Positions 34,902 through 43,223 of a stretch of 64,000 nt of DNA are shown in pieces (within the stretch, counting starts at the first letter, position 1; each line of letters opens with the position of its first letter). The notes beneath the pieces were generated by a model. The model had not been told where the DNA came from, did no database searches, and saw only the letters and a list, made by a program, of their open reading frames with translations. A program made the position numbers and the translations under genes. The stretch is from an uncultured Actinomycetes bacterium (GTDB taxonomy: Bacteria > Actinomycetota > Actinomycetes > Mycobacteriales > Nakamurellaceae), in assembly GCA_937926105.1 (NCBI GenBank), contig CALANS010000049.1:39438-103437 (forward strand), read 5' to 3'.

Positions 34902-35824
34902 GGGTCGCGGTGCTGGGCGCCGGCCGAATGGGTGCGGCCATGGCGCAGCGGCTACGGGAGCAGGGATACCCCGTGGCCGTGTACAACCGCAGCGTCGAGC
35001 GAGCATCGCAGGTGGCGTCGCGGATCGGAGCGGTGACGGCACCGACGCCGGCGGCCGCCGCCGAGTGGACTGCCGGCGACGACGGTCGCCCCGGCGTCGT
35101 GCTGGTCTCACTCGCCGACGACGACGCCTGCCGCGCCGTGTATATGGGCCCAGATGGGCTGGTGTCCGAGCTTCCGCCCGGCACCATCGTGGCGGACACC
35201 TCAACCGTCGACCCAGGCACCGCGCGGCAGCTGGCGGCCGCGATCGTCGAGCGTGGCGGATCGCTGCTGGACGCCCCGGTTTCGGGCAGCGTACCGGCGG
35301 CGCTGTCCGGCGGGTTGACGGTGATGGTGGGCGGCCAGGACGCGGCCCTGGAGAGCGCCCGTCCGGTGCTGGAGACCATCGGGCGACGCGTGGTGCACGT
35401 CGGCGGGTCCGGCGCCGGCGCCGCGGTGAAGCTGGCCGTCAACGCCGTGGTGCACTCTCTGAACCAGGCGCTCTCCGAGGCGATCGTGCTGGCCGAGAGG
35501 GCGGGCGTGGCCCGCTCGGTGTTCTACGACGTGATCGCCGACAGTGCCGCCGCCGCGCCCTTCGTCGGATACAAGCGGGAGGCGTTCGAGCACCCCGACA
35601 CGGCGCCGGTGGCGTTCAGCCTGGATCTGGTGGCCAAGGATCTGCGACTGATCCTTGCCCTGGCCGATCGCGTCGGCGCCCCGATGCCGGGAGCACGTGC
35701 CGTCGCCGCGTCAGCGGGCCAGGCCATCGCCGCCGGCCTCGGCGCGGCGGACATGAGCGCGGTGGCCAGGCTCCTGCGGGGCGAAAGTCACGGCGCCGAT
35801 CCCGCGCCGAAGACCTCCGGGTGA
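34898..35824 (+). CDS. 3-hydroxyisobutyrate dehydrogenase/beta-hydroxyacid dehydrogenase family protein
   Basis: 308 residues. NAD-binding AVLGAGRMGAAMA, the DTSTVDPGTA block, substrate-binding DAPVSGSVPAALSGG and the catalytic Lys in AAVKLAVNAVV. Enzymes of this family oxidise 3-hydroxyisobutyrate, tartronate semialdehyde and similar beta-hydroxyacids. GTG start overlaps the SDR stop by 4 bases. Its 3' end overlaps the convergent GntR gene by 37 bases. Confidence 0.9.
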   Translation: MRVAVLGAGRMGAAMAQRLREQGYPVAVYNRSVERASQVASRIGAVTAPTPAAAAEWTAGDDGRPGVVLVSLADDDACRAVYMGPDGLVSELPPGTIVADTSTVDPGTARQLAAAIVERGGSLLDAPVSGSVPAALSGGLTVMVGGQDAALESARPVLETIGRRVVHVGGSGAGAAVKLAVNAVVHSLNQALSEAIVLAERAGVARSVFYDVIADSAAAAPFVGYKREAFEHPDTAPVAFSLDLVAKDLRLILALADRVGAPMPGARAVAASAGQAIAAGLGAADMSAVARLLRGESHGADPAPKTSG

Positions 35825-36474
35825 TGCGCCAGTGAGATTCGGGTGCGTCGGATGTGCGCGACCAGGAACCGCTCGCCGTCGGTGGTATCGCGCCGACGGA
35901 TCGCATCGATCAGCAGCCGGTGCTCCGCATTGACCACCCACATCCGGCCCGGGCCACTCACCCGCACGAAGGCGCGACGGTAGGGCTGGGTGGTGTTCCA
36001 GAACCGCTCGACCATCTGGTTGAGCTCAACGATCGGGTTGCCGTCGTAGCACAGCAGGTGCAGTTCCCGGTCCAGTGCCAGGAACCTGTCCAGGTCGCCG
36101 TCGGACTCGATCTGGTCCTGCACCCGCTCGATCCGTCGCAGCGCCTCCTCGGACAGATTCGGGATGCTCTCGGCGAGCGCCAGCGGCTCCAGTCGCTCGC
36201 GCATCTTGTACACCGCCTGACATTCCGCCAGATCGAGCCTGGAGACCCATGCGCCGCTGTTGGCCTTGAGCTGGATCAGCCCCTGCGAGTTCAGGATTCG
36301 CAGCGCCTCACGCACCGGCAGCCGGCTGGCACCCTCGCGGGCCGCGATCTCCTCCTGCAGGATCCGCTCCCCGGGGGCCAGGACGCCGGACAAGATGTCC
36401 TCGCGCAGCCGAGCTGCGATCCGCTGGCTGGCGACGGCCGCGACATCACCCTCCACGCGGGGCACCGCCGTCAC
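35788..36474 (-). CDS. GntR family regulator, FCD type
   Basis: 228 residues: winged helix (ARLREDILSGVLAPGERI, ASRLPVREALRIL) and an FCD ligand domain (ECQAVYKMRERLEPLALAE, LDRELHLLCYDG with its metal-type His). The ATG overlaps the VOC stop by 4 bases. It is co-transcribed with the VOC protein and divergent from the E1/E2 genes; two TGGATCCA sites in that intergenic region are candidate operators. Confidence 0.88.
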   Translation of the reverse strand: MTAVPRVEGDVAAVASQRIAARLREDILSGVLAPGERILQEEIAAREGASRLPVREALRILNSQGLIQLKANSGAWVSRLDLAECQAVYKMRERLEPLALAESIPNLSEEALRRIERVQDQIESDGDLDRFLALDRELHLLCYDGNPIVELNQMVERFWNTTQPYRRAFVRVSGPGRMWVVNAEHRLLIDAIRRRDTTDGERFLVAHIRRTRISLAHHPEVFGAGSAP

Positions 36475-37025
36475 GGCTCACCGGCGCCATCGGAATCCGA
36501 ACCGGTGGGCCGCAGGGCGGCCTCTTCCTCGAGGTAGAACGCCCGGCCGTTCGGGTAGGAGACCAGCTCGAACTGCAGGCCCCACGGCGCCAGGAAATAC
36601 ACCCAGCGCTGTCCGAGATGGGGGCCGGTGCTGGTGGTGGGTTCCCCCAGCACCCGGACGCCGTGGCCGTGCAGATAGGCCACCGCCGCGTCCAGATCCC
36701 GCACATACAGCGCGATGTGATGACCACCGATATCGCTGTTGCGCGGTGGCTCGGTGCGCTGGTCCGGTGACGTGTACTCGAACACCTCGAAGACCGGGGA
36801 GCCCGCGCAACGAAAGAAGCGCAACTCGGCGCAGGCAGCCCGCGGATGCACGTTCAGATGCTCGGCCATCCAGTCGCCGTCGTCGCCCATGGGCCCCAGC
36901 GAGTACAGGTACTCGCAGCCCAGCACGTCGACCAGGAAGCGCGTGGCCTCCTCCAGGTCGGGCACGGTGATGCCCACATGGTCCAACCCGGTCAAGCCGG
37001 GCAGTCCGCCGGGCTGTGCCGCCAT
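36471..37025 (-). CDS. VOC (glyoxalase/extradiol dioxygenase) superfamily protein
   Basis: 184 residues with paired beta-alpha-beta-beta-beta modules: GLDHVGITVPDLEEATRFLV and GGHHIALYVRDLDAAVAYLH. The candidate metal residues His (LDH), His (GGHH) and Glu (QFELVSY) are kept. The family includes glyoxalases, epimerases and dioxygenases; reaction unknown. ATG 37025 has GAGGGGTGA upstream. Confidence 0.82.
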   Translation of the reverse strand: MAAQPGGLPGLTGLDHVGITVPDLEEATRFLVDVLGCEYLYSLGPMGDDGDWMAEHLNVHPRAACAELRFFRCAGSPVFEVFEYTSPDQRTEPPRNSDIGGHHIALYVRDLDAAVAYLHGHGVRVLGEPTTSTGPHLGQRWVYFLAPWGLQFELVSYPNGRAFYLEEEAALRPTGSDSDGAGEP

Positions 37026-37285
37026 AGGTCTCACCCCTCGCTGACCTCTGCATCGTCGATCGAACGGTTGACAAGTTCGATCTGCTTGGATCCATTGATG
37101 TACCTGTCGGACGAGCATGGGGGACCAAAACCCCAGCGTCAAGCCCTGTCGACAACCTTTCAGCCGGGGACTAGAGTCGTGGCAGTTGTATGAATGGATC
37201 CATTAGCACTGACGTTCGAGCGGACGTCCGTCGGAGTTCGTCGAACAACGCCCAGCGGCAATCCGCCAGAGGAAGGGCCATCCAG
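37026..37285. promoter_or_regulatory. Divergent VOC-GntR / E1-E2 promoter region with two GGATCC palindromes
   Basis: TTGGATCCATT at 37086-37096 and the perfect 12-base palindrome AATGGATCCATT at 37193-37204 lie 107 bases apart. Their arrangement in a divergent promoter controlled by an adjacent GntR gene makes them likely operators (inference). TTGACA at 37068-37073 is a possible -35 element for the plus strand. Confidence 0.5.
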
Positions 37286-39469
37286 ATGAGCAGCCAAACC
37301 GAGCTCGCGGCATCCGTCCCCTGGGTGGAGCTCACCGTCACCGACGCGGACTGGGATGCGGCGGATCCAGCGTTGCTGACCGCCATGTTCGGCCAGCTGG
37401 TGCTGATCCGCTCGTTCGAGGAGTACGTACTGCAACTGGCCGGCGAGGGCCTGGTGCACGGGCCGGCACATTCCAGCATCGGCCAGGAGGGCGGCGCCGT
37501 CGGATCCATCCTGCCGTTGCACACGGCAGACACCGTCAACGGGTCACATCGGGGACATCACCAGTTCCTGGCCAAGGCGCTCGGTCACGTCGCCCCCGAC
37601 GGCATCGACCCGACCGCGGACCTGCCCGACGCTGTCGTCACCGTCCTGACCCGCAGCCTGGCGGAGATCTGCGGCCTGGCCCGTGGATTCTGTCGCGGTC
37701 GCGGTGGCTCCATGCACCTGCAATGGCGCGAAGCGGGCGCCATGGGCACCAACGCCATCGTTGGCGGGGGCGTGCCGCAGGCGGTAGGCTTCGCGTTCAA
37801 TCACCGCAGGGCCGGCACCGATGCGGTCAGCGTCACCTACTTCGGCGATGGCGCTGCCAACATCGGCAGCGTGCTGGAGTCGTTCAACCTCGCGGCCGCC
37901 TGGAACCTCCCGGTGTGCTTCTTCCTGGAGAACAACCAGTACGCGGTGTCCACCAATGTCACCGAATCGGCCGCGGAGACCAGGCTCTCGGCCCGCGGCC
38001 CGGGCTTCAAGATCCCCAGCTGGCGGGTGGACGGCATGGATCCGCTGGCGGTATACCTGGCCATGTCGCAGGCCGTCGAGCACATGCGATCCGGCGGCGG
38101 GCCGACGCTCGTCGAGGCGGAGACCTACCGGTACTTCCACCAGAACGGACCGTTCCCGGGCAGCGCATTCGGCTACCGCAGCAAGCAGGAGGAGACCGCC
38201 TGGCGGCAGCGGGATCCGGTCACGCGCACGGCCGATCACCTGGTGCACCGAAGCATCCTGACCCACGAACAGATCAACGCGGCGATCACCCGGGCCACCG
38301 AGGCCATGGCCCGTATCGGCGACCTTCTCACCGAGCCGGTGCCGGGCGGCAAGCCCGGGCAACGGCAGATCAGGCACTCCGAATGGCCGGACCCATCCTT
38401 TGTGGACGTCGGAATCCGTGGTGACCTCTCGGAGTTCGCTGACGCCCCGCTGACCGACCGGGACACCTTCACCGGCGAGATCACCGACCGCTCGTTCATC
38501 GAGGTGGTCGCCGAGGTGATGGGCGCCGCAATGGACACCGACGATCGCGTCGTGGTGCTCGGCGAGGACGTGCACCGCCTTTCCGGTGGCACCAACGGCG
38601 CCACCAAGGGCCTGAAAGACAAGTTCCCGGACCGGGTGCTGGGCACGCCCATCAGTGAGAATGCCTTCTCCGGCATGGCCGGCGGGATGGCGCTGGACGG
38701 ACGCTATCGACCGGTGGTCGAGTTCATGTACGCCGACTTCCTGTGGGTCGCTGCCGATCAGCTGTTCAATCAGATCGGCAAGGCCCGGCACATGTTCGGT
38801 GGCGACAGCCCAGTGCCGCTGGTGCTGCGGGCCAAGGTCGGTACCGGGACCGGCTACGGCTCGCAACACTCGATGGATCCCGCCGGCATCTTCGCTACCT
38901 CCGCCGGCTGGCGAATCGCCGCCCCCTCAACACCTTTCGATTACGTCGGCATGATGAACAGTGCGCTGCGCTGCCAGGATCCGGTGGCCGTCATCGAGCA
39001 CGTCGAGCTGTATTCCTCCACCGGCGAGGGGCCGGTGGACGATCTGGAGTACTGCATCCCCATCGGCAAGGCGCGGGTGCGCCGGCAGGGCGATGGGATC
39101 ACTGTGCTGACGTACCTGTCCATGGTGAACCACGCGCTGGCGGCCGCCGACGAGGTTCCGCAAGCCGGCGCCGAGGTGATCGACCTGCGCTGGCTGGATC
39201 GGGCCAGCATCGACTGGGACACCATCGGCGAGAGCATCCGCAAGACCAACAACGTGCTGATCGTCGAGCAGGGAGCGATGGGGACGTCCTACGGCGGCTG
39301 GCTTTCCGACGAGATCGGCCGTCGATTCTTCGACTGGCTGGACCAACCGGTACAGCGGGTCACCGGCGCAGTCGCATCCCCCAGCATCAGCAAGGTCCTG
39401 GAACGCGCGGCGATCGCCAAATCGGAAGAAGTGGCCGACGCGCTTCGCGAATACAACCCCCGCCGCTGA
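37286..39469 (+). CDS. 2-oxoacid dehydrogenase E1 component, fused alpha and beta subunits
   Basis: About 727 residues. The N-terminal half is E1-alpha with the thiamine-diphosphate motif FGDGAANIGSVLESFN...LENNQY and HSSIGQEGGAVG. The C-terminal half is E1-beta with RVVVLGEDV, TPISENAFSGMAGGMAL and RAKVGTGTGYGSQHSMDP. It decarboxylates a 2-oxo acid (pyruvate, branched-chain or acetoin-type) and transfers the acyl group to E2. The upstream frame is open to 37190; ATG 37286 is chosen from family alignment. E2 follows 30 bases later; no E3 is present in the window. Confidence 0.9.
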   Translation: MSSQTELAASVPWVELTVTDADWDAADPALLTAMFGQLVLIRSFEEYVLQLAGEGLVHGPAHSSIGQEGGAVGSILPLHTADTVNGSHRGHHQFLAKALGHVAPDGIDPTADLPDAVVTVLTRSLAEICGLARGFCRGRGGSMHLQWREAGAMGTNAIVGGGVPQAVGFAFNHRRAGTDAVSVTYFGDGAANIGSVLESFNLAAAWNLPVCFFLENNQYAVSTNVTESAAETRLSARGPGFKIPSWRVDGMDPLAVYLAMSQAVEHMRSGGGPTLVEAETYRYFHQNGPFPGSAFGYRSKQEETAWRQRDPVTRTADHLVHRSILTHEQINAAITRATEAMARIGDLLTEPVPGGKPGQRQIRHSEWPDPSFVDVGIRGDLSEFADAPLTDRDTFTGEITDRSFIEVVAEVMGAAMDTDDRVVVLGEDVHRLSGGTNGATKGLKDKFPDRVLGTPISENAFSGMAGGMALDGRYRPVVEFMYADFLWVAADQLFNQIGKARHMFGGDSPVPLVLRAKVGTGTGYGSQHSMDPAGIFATSAGWRIAAPSTPFDYVGMMNSALRCQDPVAVIEHVELYSSTGEGPVDDLEYCIPIGKARVRRQGDGITVLTYLSMVNHALAAADEVPQAGAEVIDLRWLDRASIDWDTIGESIRKTNNVLIVEQGAMGTSYGGWLSDEIGRRFFDWLDQPVQRVTGAVASPSISKVLERAAIAKSEEVADALREYNPRR

Positions 39470-39499
39470 CGGCGCCGACACTACGACGGGAGTTACTTC

Positions 39500-40813
39500 A
39501 TGCCAACGCTGCTGCGCATGCCGGCGCCGGCGGCCGGAGTCCACGAGGCTCTGCTACTGGAATGGTCGGTGAACGAGAGCGCTACCTTCGCGATCTCGGA
39601 TGTACTGGCCGTCATCGAAACCGACAAGGCCGTCATCGAGATCGAGGCCGAGGCGGATGGGGTGCTGCACCGCAGGCTGGTCCCGGCGGGACGCCAGGTC
39701 GAGGTGGGCACCCCGATCGCCGTCATCGGATCGTCGGGTGACTCGCCCGACGACATCGACGCCTTGGCCGCCCAGGCGACCGAGGCCGGGCGTTCCGCCG
39801 TTGGCGCGGTCCACGATGACCGCGAGTCCACGGGCGGTCACAAACTCCCAATTTCCCGGGTAGACCCGGTCTCCGGGCGCGGCGCTTCGCCCGCGAGCCA
39901 GCGCATCTTCGCCAGCCCGATCGCCCGCCGGATGGCCAAGGAGGCGGGCCTGACCCTGGCCGAGCTCGCCGGTACCGGCCCCGGCGGCCGCATAGTGCGG
40001 CGCGACGTGCAGGCCGCCGTCACCGCCAAGCAGCCGCCCGCCGCCCAGGCGGCGACCGAGAGCCCATCCCGCCCACGCGTCGCCGCACCCGCTGCGCAGG
40101 CCGCCCCGCAGTCCACCGTGCGCAGCTTCACCGACGTGCCGCACTCCCGGATCCGCACCGCGATAGCCGCCCGGTTGACCGAGAGCAAGCAGACGGTGCC
40201 GCACTTCTACCTGCGCGCTGCACCCCGGGTGGACGCCCTGCTGGCGATGCGCGCCGAGCTCAACACGGCGGGTGGACAGAAGGTCTCGGTGAACGACCTG
40301 GTGATCCGCGCGGTCGCCCGCGCGCACCGGGCGGTGCCGGAGATGAACGTCACCTATCTTCCGGACGCCACCCGCCGGTACGACTACGTGGACGTCGCGG
40401 TCGCGATCGCCACCGAAGGCGGGCTCGTCACACCCGTCGTCCGCGATGCCGATCGGCTGTCGATCACCGACATCGCCGCCACCACAGCCGATATCGCTCA
40501 GCGAGCGCGCCACGGCCGACTGCGCCAGCAGGAGCTGGAAGGCGGCAGCATCACCGTCACCAATCTGGGCATGCACGCCGTCGAGGAATTCGCGGCCATC
40601 ATCAATCCGCCGCAGTCCGCCATCCTGGCCGTCGGCGCCGCGCGCCGCGAGCCGGTGGTTGCTGCCACGGACACCGGGGAGGAACTCGTCGCCGCCACCG
40701 TGATGCATCTGGTGCTGTCGGTCGATCACCGGCCGCTGGACGGCGCGATCGCCGCACGGTGGCTGGCCACCCTCACCGACCTGATCGAGCATCCGGCCCG
40801 CGTCCTGGCGTGA
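39500..40813 (+). CDS. 2-oxoacid dehydrogenase E2 (dihydrolipoamide acyltransferase)
   Basis: 437 residues: a lipoyl domain (VIETDKAVIEIEAEADG, lipoylated K43), an E3/E1-binding domain (SPIARRMAKEAGLTLAELAG, GPGGRIVRRDV) and a catalytic domain ending LSVDHRPLDGAIAARW with the DHRxxDG active site. It accepts the acyl group from E1 and passes it to CoA. GGGAG precedes the ATG. Acyl specificity (acetyl versus branched-chain) cannot be decided by eye. Confidence 0.92.
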   Translation: MPTLLRMPAPAAGVHEALLLEWSVNESATFAISDVLAVIETDKAVIEIEAEADGVLHRRLVPAGRQVEVGTPIAVIGSSGDSPDDIDALAAQATEAGRSAVGAVHDDRESTGGHKLPISRVDPVSGRGASPASQRIFASPIARRMAKEAGLTLAELAGTGPGGRIVRRDVQAAVTAKQPPAAQAATESPSRPRVAAPAAQAAPQSTVRSFTDVPHSRIRTAIAARLTESKQTVPHFYLRAAPRVDALLAMRAELNTAGGQKVSVNDLVIRAVARAHRAVPEMNVTYLPDATRRYDYVDVAVAIATEGGLVTPVVRDADRLSITDIAATTADIAQRARHGRLRQQELEGGSITVTNLGMHAVEEFAAIINPPQSAILAVGAARREPVVAATDTGEELVAATVMHLVLSVDHRPLDGAIAARWLATLTDLIEHPARVLA

Positions 40814-40861
40814 CAGCGCTGCCTCGGCGACGGATATTCTCACACGCCCGGGAGGTGGTCG

Positions 40862-41662
40862 ATGAACGGCTGCAGTGCACCGGTCTACCGGCGATATGTC
40901 GCGATGGGCGACAGCTTCACCGAGGGCGTCGGCGACGAGACCCTGGACGGTCGGTGTCGCGGCTGGGCCGATCTGGTAGCCGGCGCGCTCGGCGGTGCGG
41001 CCCGCCCATCTGGGCTGGACTACGCGAATCTGGCGGTGCGCGGCAAGCTGCTCGGCCAGATCGTCGACGATCAGTTGGATGCGGCAATCGCGCTGCGCCC
41101 CGATCTCGTCTCGCTCGCCGGCGGCGGAAACGACCTGCTGCGACCGGGGGCCCGGATGCCCTCCCTGCTGCGACTGCTCGATCTGGCCGTCGCCCGGCTG
41201 GCCGACCACAACGCGACGGTCGTGATGTTCACCGGTGCCGATCCATTCGACCGGCTGCCGGGGAGCAGGTTCCTCCGCGGGCAGGCACAGCGGTTCTGCG
41301 ACGGCGTCTATCGCATCGCCGAGCGGCGATCGACGGTGCTGGTGGACCTGTGGTCGGACCGCGATCTGCGGGACGTGCGGTACTGGGCACCGGACCGGCT
41401 GCACCTGAACCCGGCCGGGCACCGTCAGGTCGCTGCCCGGGTACTGGACGCATTGCGGGCAGACCGACCCGCCGCCTGGACCGCGCCGGAGGCGGAGGTG
41501 CCGCCGCCGTTACATCCGCTGGCGGACCGCGCCCGCTATTACCGTCGCTACGTGGGTCCGTGGGTGCATCGCCGGCTCACCGGCACCTCATCCGGTGACG
41601 GCCGCACGGCCAAGTACCCGTCACCGATCTCGGTGGATGTGATGGGCAGCAGCGAGGGCTGA
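40862..41662 (+). CDS. SGNH/GDSL family hydrolase
   Basis: 266 residues: block I AMGDSFTEG with the nucleophilic Ser, block III GGGNDLL, block V DRLHLNPAGH with the Asp-x-x-His pair. No signal peptide, so a cytoplasmic esterase/lipase-like enzyme. GGGAGG ribosome binding site. It is unrelated to the upstream E1-E2 genes by function but only 48 bases away. Confidence 0.88.
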   Translation: MNGCSAPVYRRYVAMGDSFTEGVGDETLDGRCRGWADLVAGALGGAARPSGLDYANLAVRGKLLGQIVDDQLDAAIALRPDLVSLAGGGNDLLRPGARMPSLLRLLDLAVARLADHNATVVMFTGADPFDRLPGSRFLRGQAQRFCDGVYRIAERRSTVLVDLWSDRDLRDVRYWAPDRLHLNPAGHRQVAARVLDALRADRPAAWTAPEAEVPPPLHPLADRARYYRRYVGPWVHRRLTGTSSGDGRTAKYPSPISVDVMGSSEG

Positions 41663-41703
41663 CCGGCCACCACCGACCAGCGCCCGCCCGGCATACTCAC
41701 CCT

Positions 41704-42216
41704 GTGACGTCAGTTTTCCTACCCGTGCCGTCGCCAGCCGATCCAGCCCTACCTACTCCGGTCAGGCTGATAGTGCTCGCGGTGCTGATCCTCGGGGCGG
41801 CGATCTGGATTGGCGGAATGGCCGCAGTCACGGTGCTCTCGGTGGTGTCCAGGCGGACCCTGCCGCCGGAGGCGCGGACGCGGCTGTTCCGGGACTTCGG
41901 GCGCCGATACCTTCTGGTGGCGGGCACAGCGCTGGTGGCGGCCGTCGTGTGCGGCGGCATCCTGCTGGTCGCCCGCGGGTGGGATGCGCTGGCCACGGCC
42001 ATCGTCACCGTGCTGGCGACCCTGGTGGTGACCCTGGTATTCGGAGTGCGGCAGGCCCGGTCCATGGGGCGATTGCGCCGCGCCGCTCACCGGGCCGCCG
42101 GCAACGATGACCATCGCGCCGTCACGGTCGGTGCCCGCCGAGCGGCCTTGCTGCGCTCGCTGATTGCCGCCCTGACGATCGCGCTGTTCGCGCTGGCGAT
42201 CTGCACCGCCGGATGA
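41704..42216 (+). CDS. Small integral membrane protein, CopD-like
   Basis: 170 residues, GTG start. Four hydrophobic helices: LIVLAVLILGAAIWIGGMAA, LLVAGTALVAAVVCGGILLV, TVLATLVVTLVFGV and LIAALTIALFALAI. The first helix with WIGG and the overall build resemble the CopD/DUF4149 group of copper-resistance-like membrane proteins. Function uncertain. Confidence 0.6.
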   Translation: MTSVFLPVPSPADPALPTPVRLIVLAVLILGAAIWIGGMAAVTVLSVVSRRTLPPEARTRLFRDFGRRYLLVAGTALVAAVVCGGILLVARGWDALATAIVTVLATLVVTLVFGVRQARSMGRLRRAAHRAAGNDDHRAVTVGARRAALLRSLIAALTIALFALAICTAG

Positions 42217-42259
42217 TCCGCAGGCCGGTCCGCTGGCCGCGATGGCGCCAGCCCGGCCG

Positions 42260-43051
42260 TCAGCCCCAGCCGCGGTTGTCCTGCTTGAGGGCCGTGTCCA
42301 CCGTCAGGGCCGCGGCCACCACCAGCGAGTGCATCGGATCCGCCAGCGGCACATGGATGTCCACCAGGTAATTGTCCGCCGTGGTGAACATGGTGGTCAG
42401 CAGCCCCTCCCAGGTCTTGGTGATGCGGGCCACCTCGACGCCCGTGTGATCCAGGATCACGAAGTTCCAGGCGCGCCAGTTCTCCGCGTTCAGCGAGCCG
42501 ATCTCCGCGCCACCGGCCTCCATGCCGAACCGGATCTTGCCGAACACGTTGCGCTGCACTAATCGGCCGATCTCCATGCCGTCCGGCCGGGACACCACCA
42601 TGGTGGACTTGAACACCTTGGCCGGGCGGGTCATCACGATCAGCGGCCGGCCCTGGGAGTCGTGCACCTGGACGGTGTGCGTCATGAACTGATCCAGGCT
42701 GGTCAGCAACCGCGCGGCCTTCTTCAGCCCGCTCTGCCCGACCTCGGCGACCGCCCCGACCTGCACGCCGTCCGCGCCGAAGACCGCGTACTCGTTGGTG
42801 AGCTCGATCAGCTTGCGCTTCTGCGAGACGAAGAGCCGCTGCTCGGCCATCGGCGACCGCACCGCGCCCGGCTGAGCGACCGCCTGCGGGCCGCCGACGT
42901 ACTGCGCCGCCGAGCGCTGCTGCCAGTCGGTGGCCTGCCCGGCCGCCCCGGCAGCCTGCACGTGCTCGGTCCACTGGGTGCCGTCCCACCAGCGGAGCCC
43001 GCCGGTTCCGGAGGGGTCGGGATACCAGCCTGCGGGTGTGGGTGAGGTCAT
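42260..43051 (-). CDS. DUF2510 and LURP-one/scramblase-like domain protein
   Basis: 263 residues. N-terminal DUF2510 module (AGWYPDPSGTGGLRWWDGTQW), a short linker and a phospholipid-scramblase/LURP-one-type beta barrel (FVSQKRKLIELTNEYAVFG, RPLIVMTRPAKVFKSTMVV, EIGSLNAENWRAWNFVIL). Such proteins are widespread in actinobacteria and probably membrane-associated, but have no established function. The ATG at 43051 starts directly at the DUF2510 motif. Confidence 0.82.
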   Translation of the reverse strand: MTSPTPAGWYPDPSGTGGLRWWDGTQWTEHVQAAGAAGQATDWQQRSAAQYVGGPQAVAQPGAVRSPMAEQRLFVSQKRKLIELTNEYAVFGADGVQVGAVAEVGQSGLKKAARLLTSLDQFMTHTVQVHDSQGRPLIVMTRPAKVFKSTMVVSRPDGMEIGRLVQRNVFGKIRFGMEAGGAEIGSLNAENWRAWNFVILDHTGVEVARITKTWEGLLTTMFTTADNYLVDIHVPLADPMHSLVVAAALTVDTALKQDNRGWG

Positions 43052-43223
43052 AACGGACAGTCTGTCACGGTCGAAGATCCCTGCGGGGCCGATTCTTGCA
43101 AGCGATCGGGAGCGGGTTTCCTCCCCCATTCCGCCCGATACATTGCGGCGCGCCCGGTTCACGGCTTTTACCGTGGCGCCCCGAGGGTGACCGAGCGGAT
43201 GATCACCGGGCAGGATAGGGGCC

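Noticed and set aside
39554..41422. 622-codon open frame antisense to the E2 gene
   Set aside because: Low-complexity Arg/Gly/His-rich translation with no domain; E2 motifs on the plus strand are clear.
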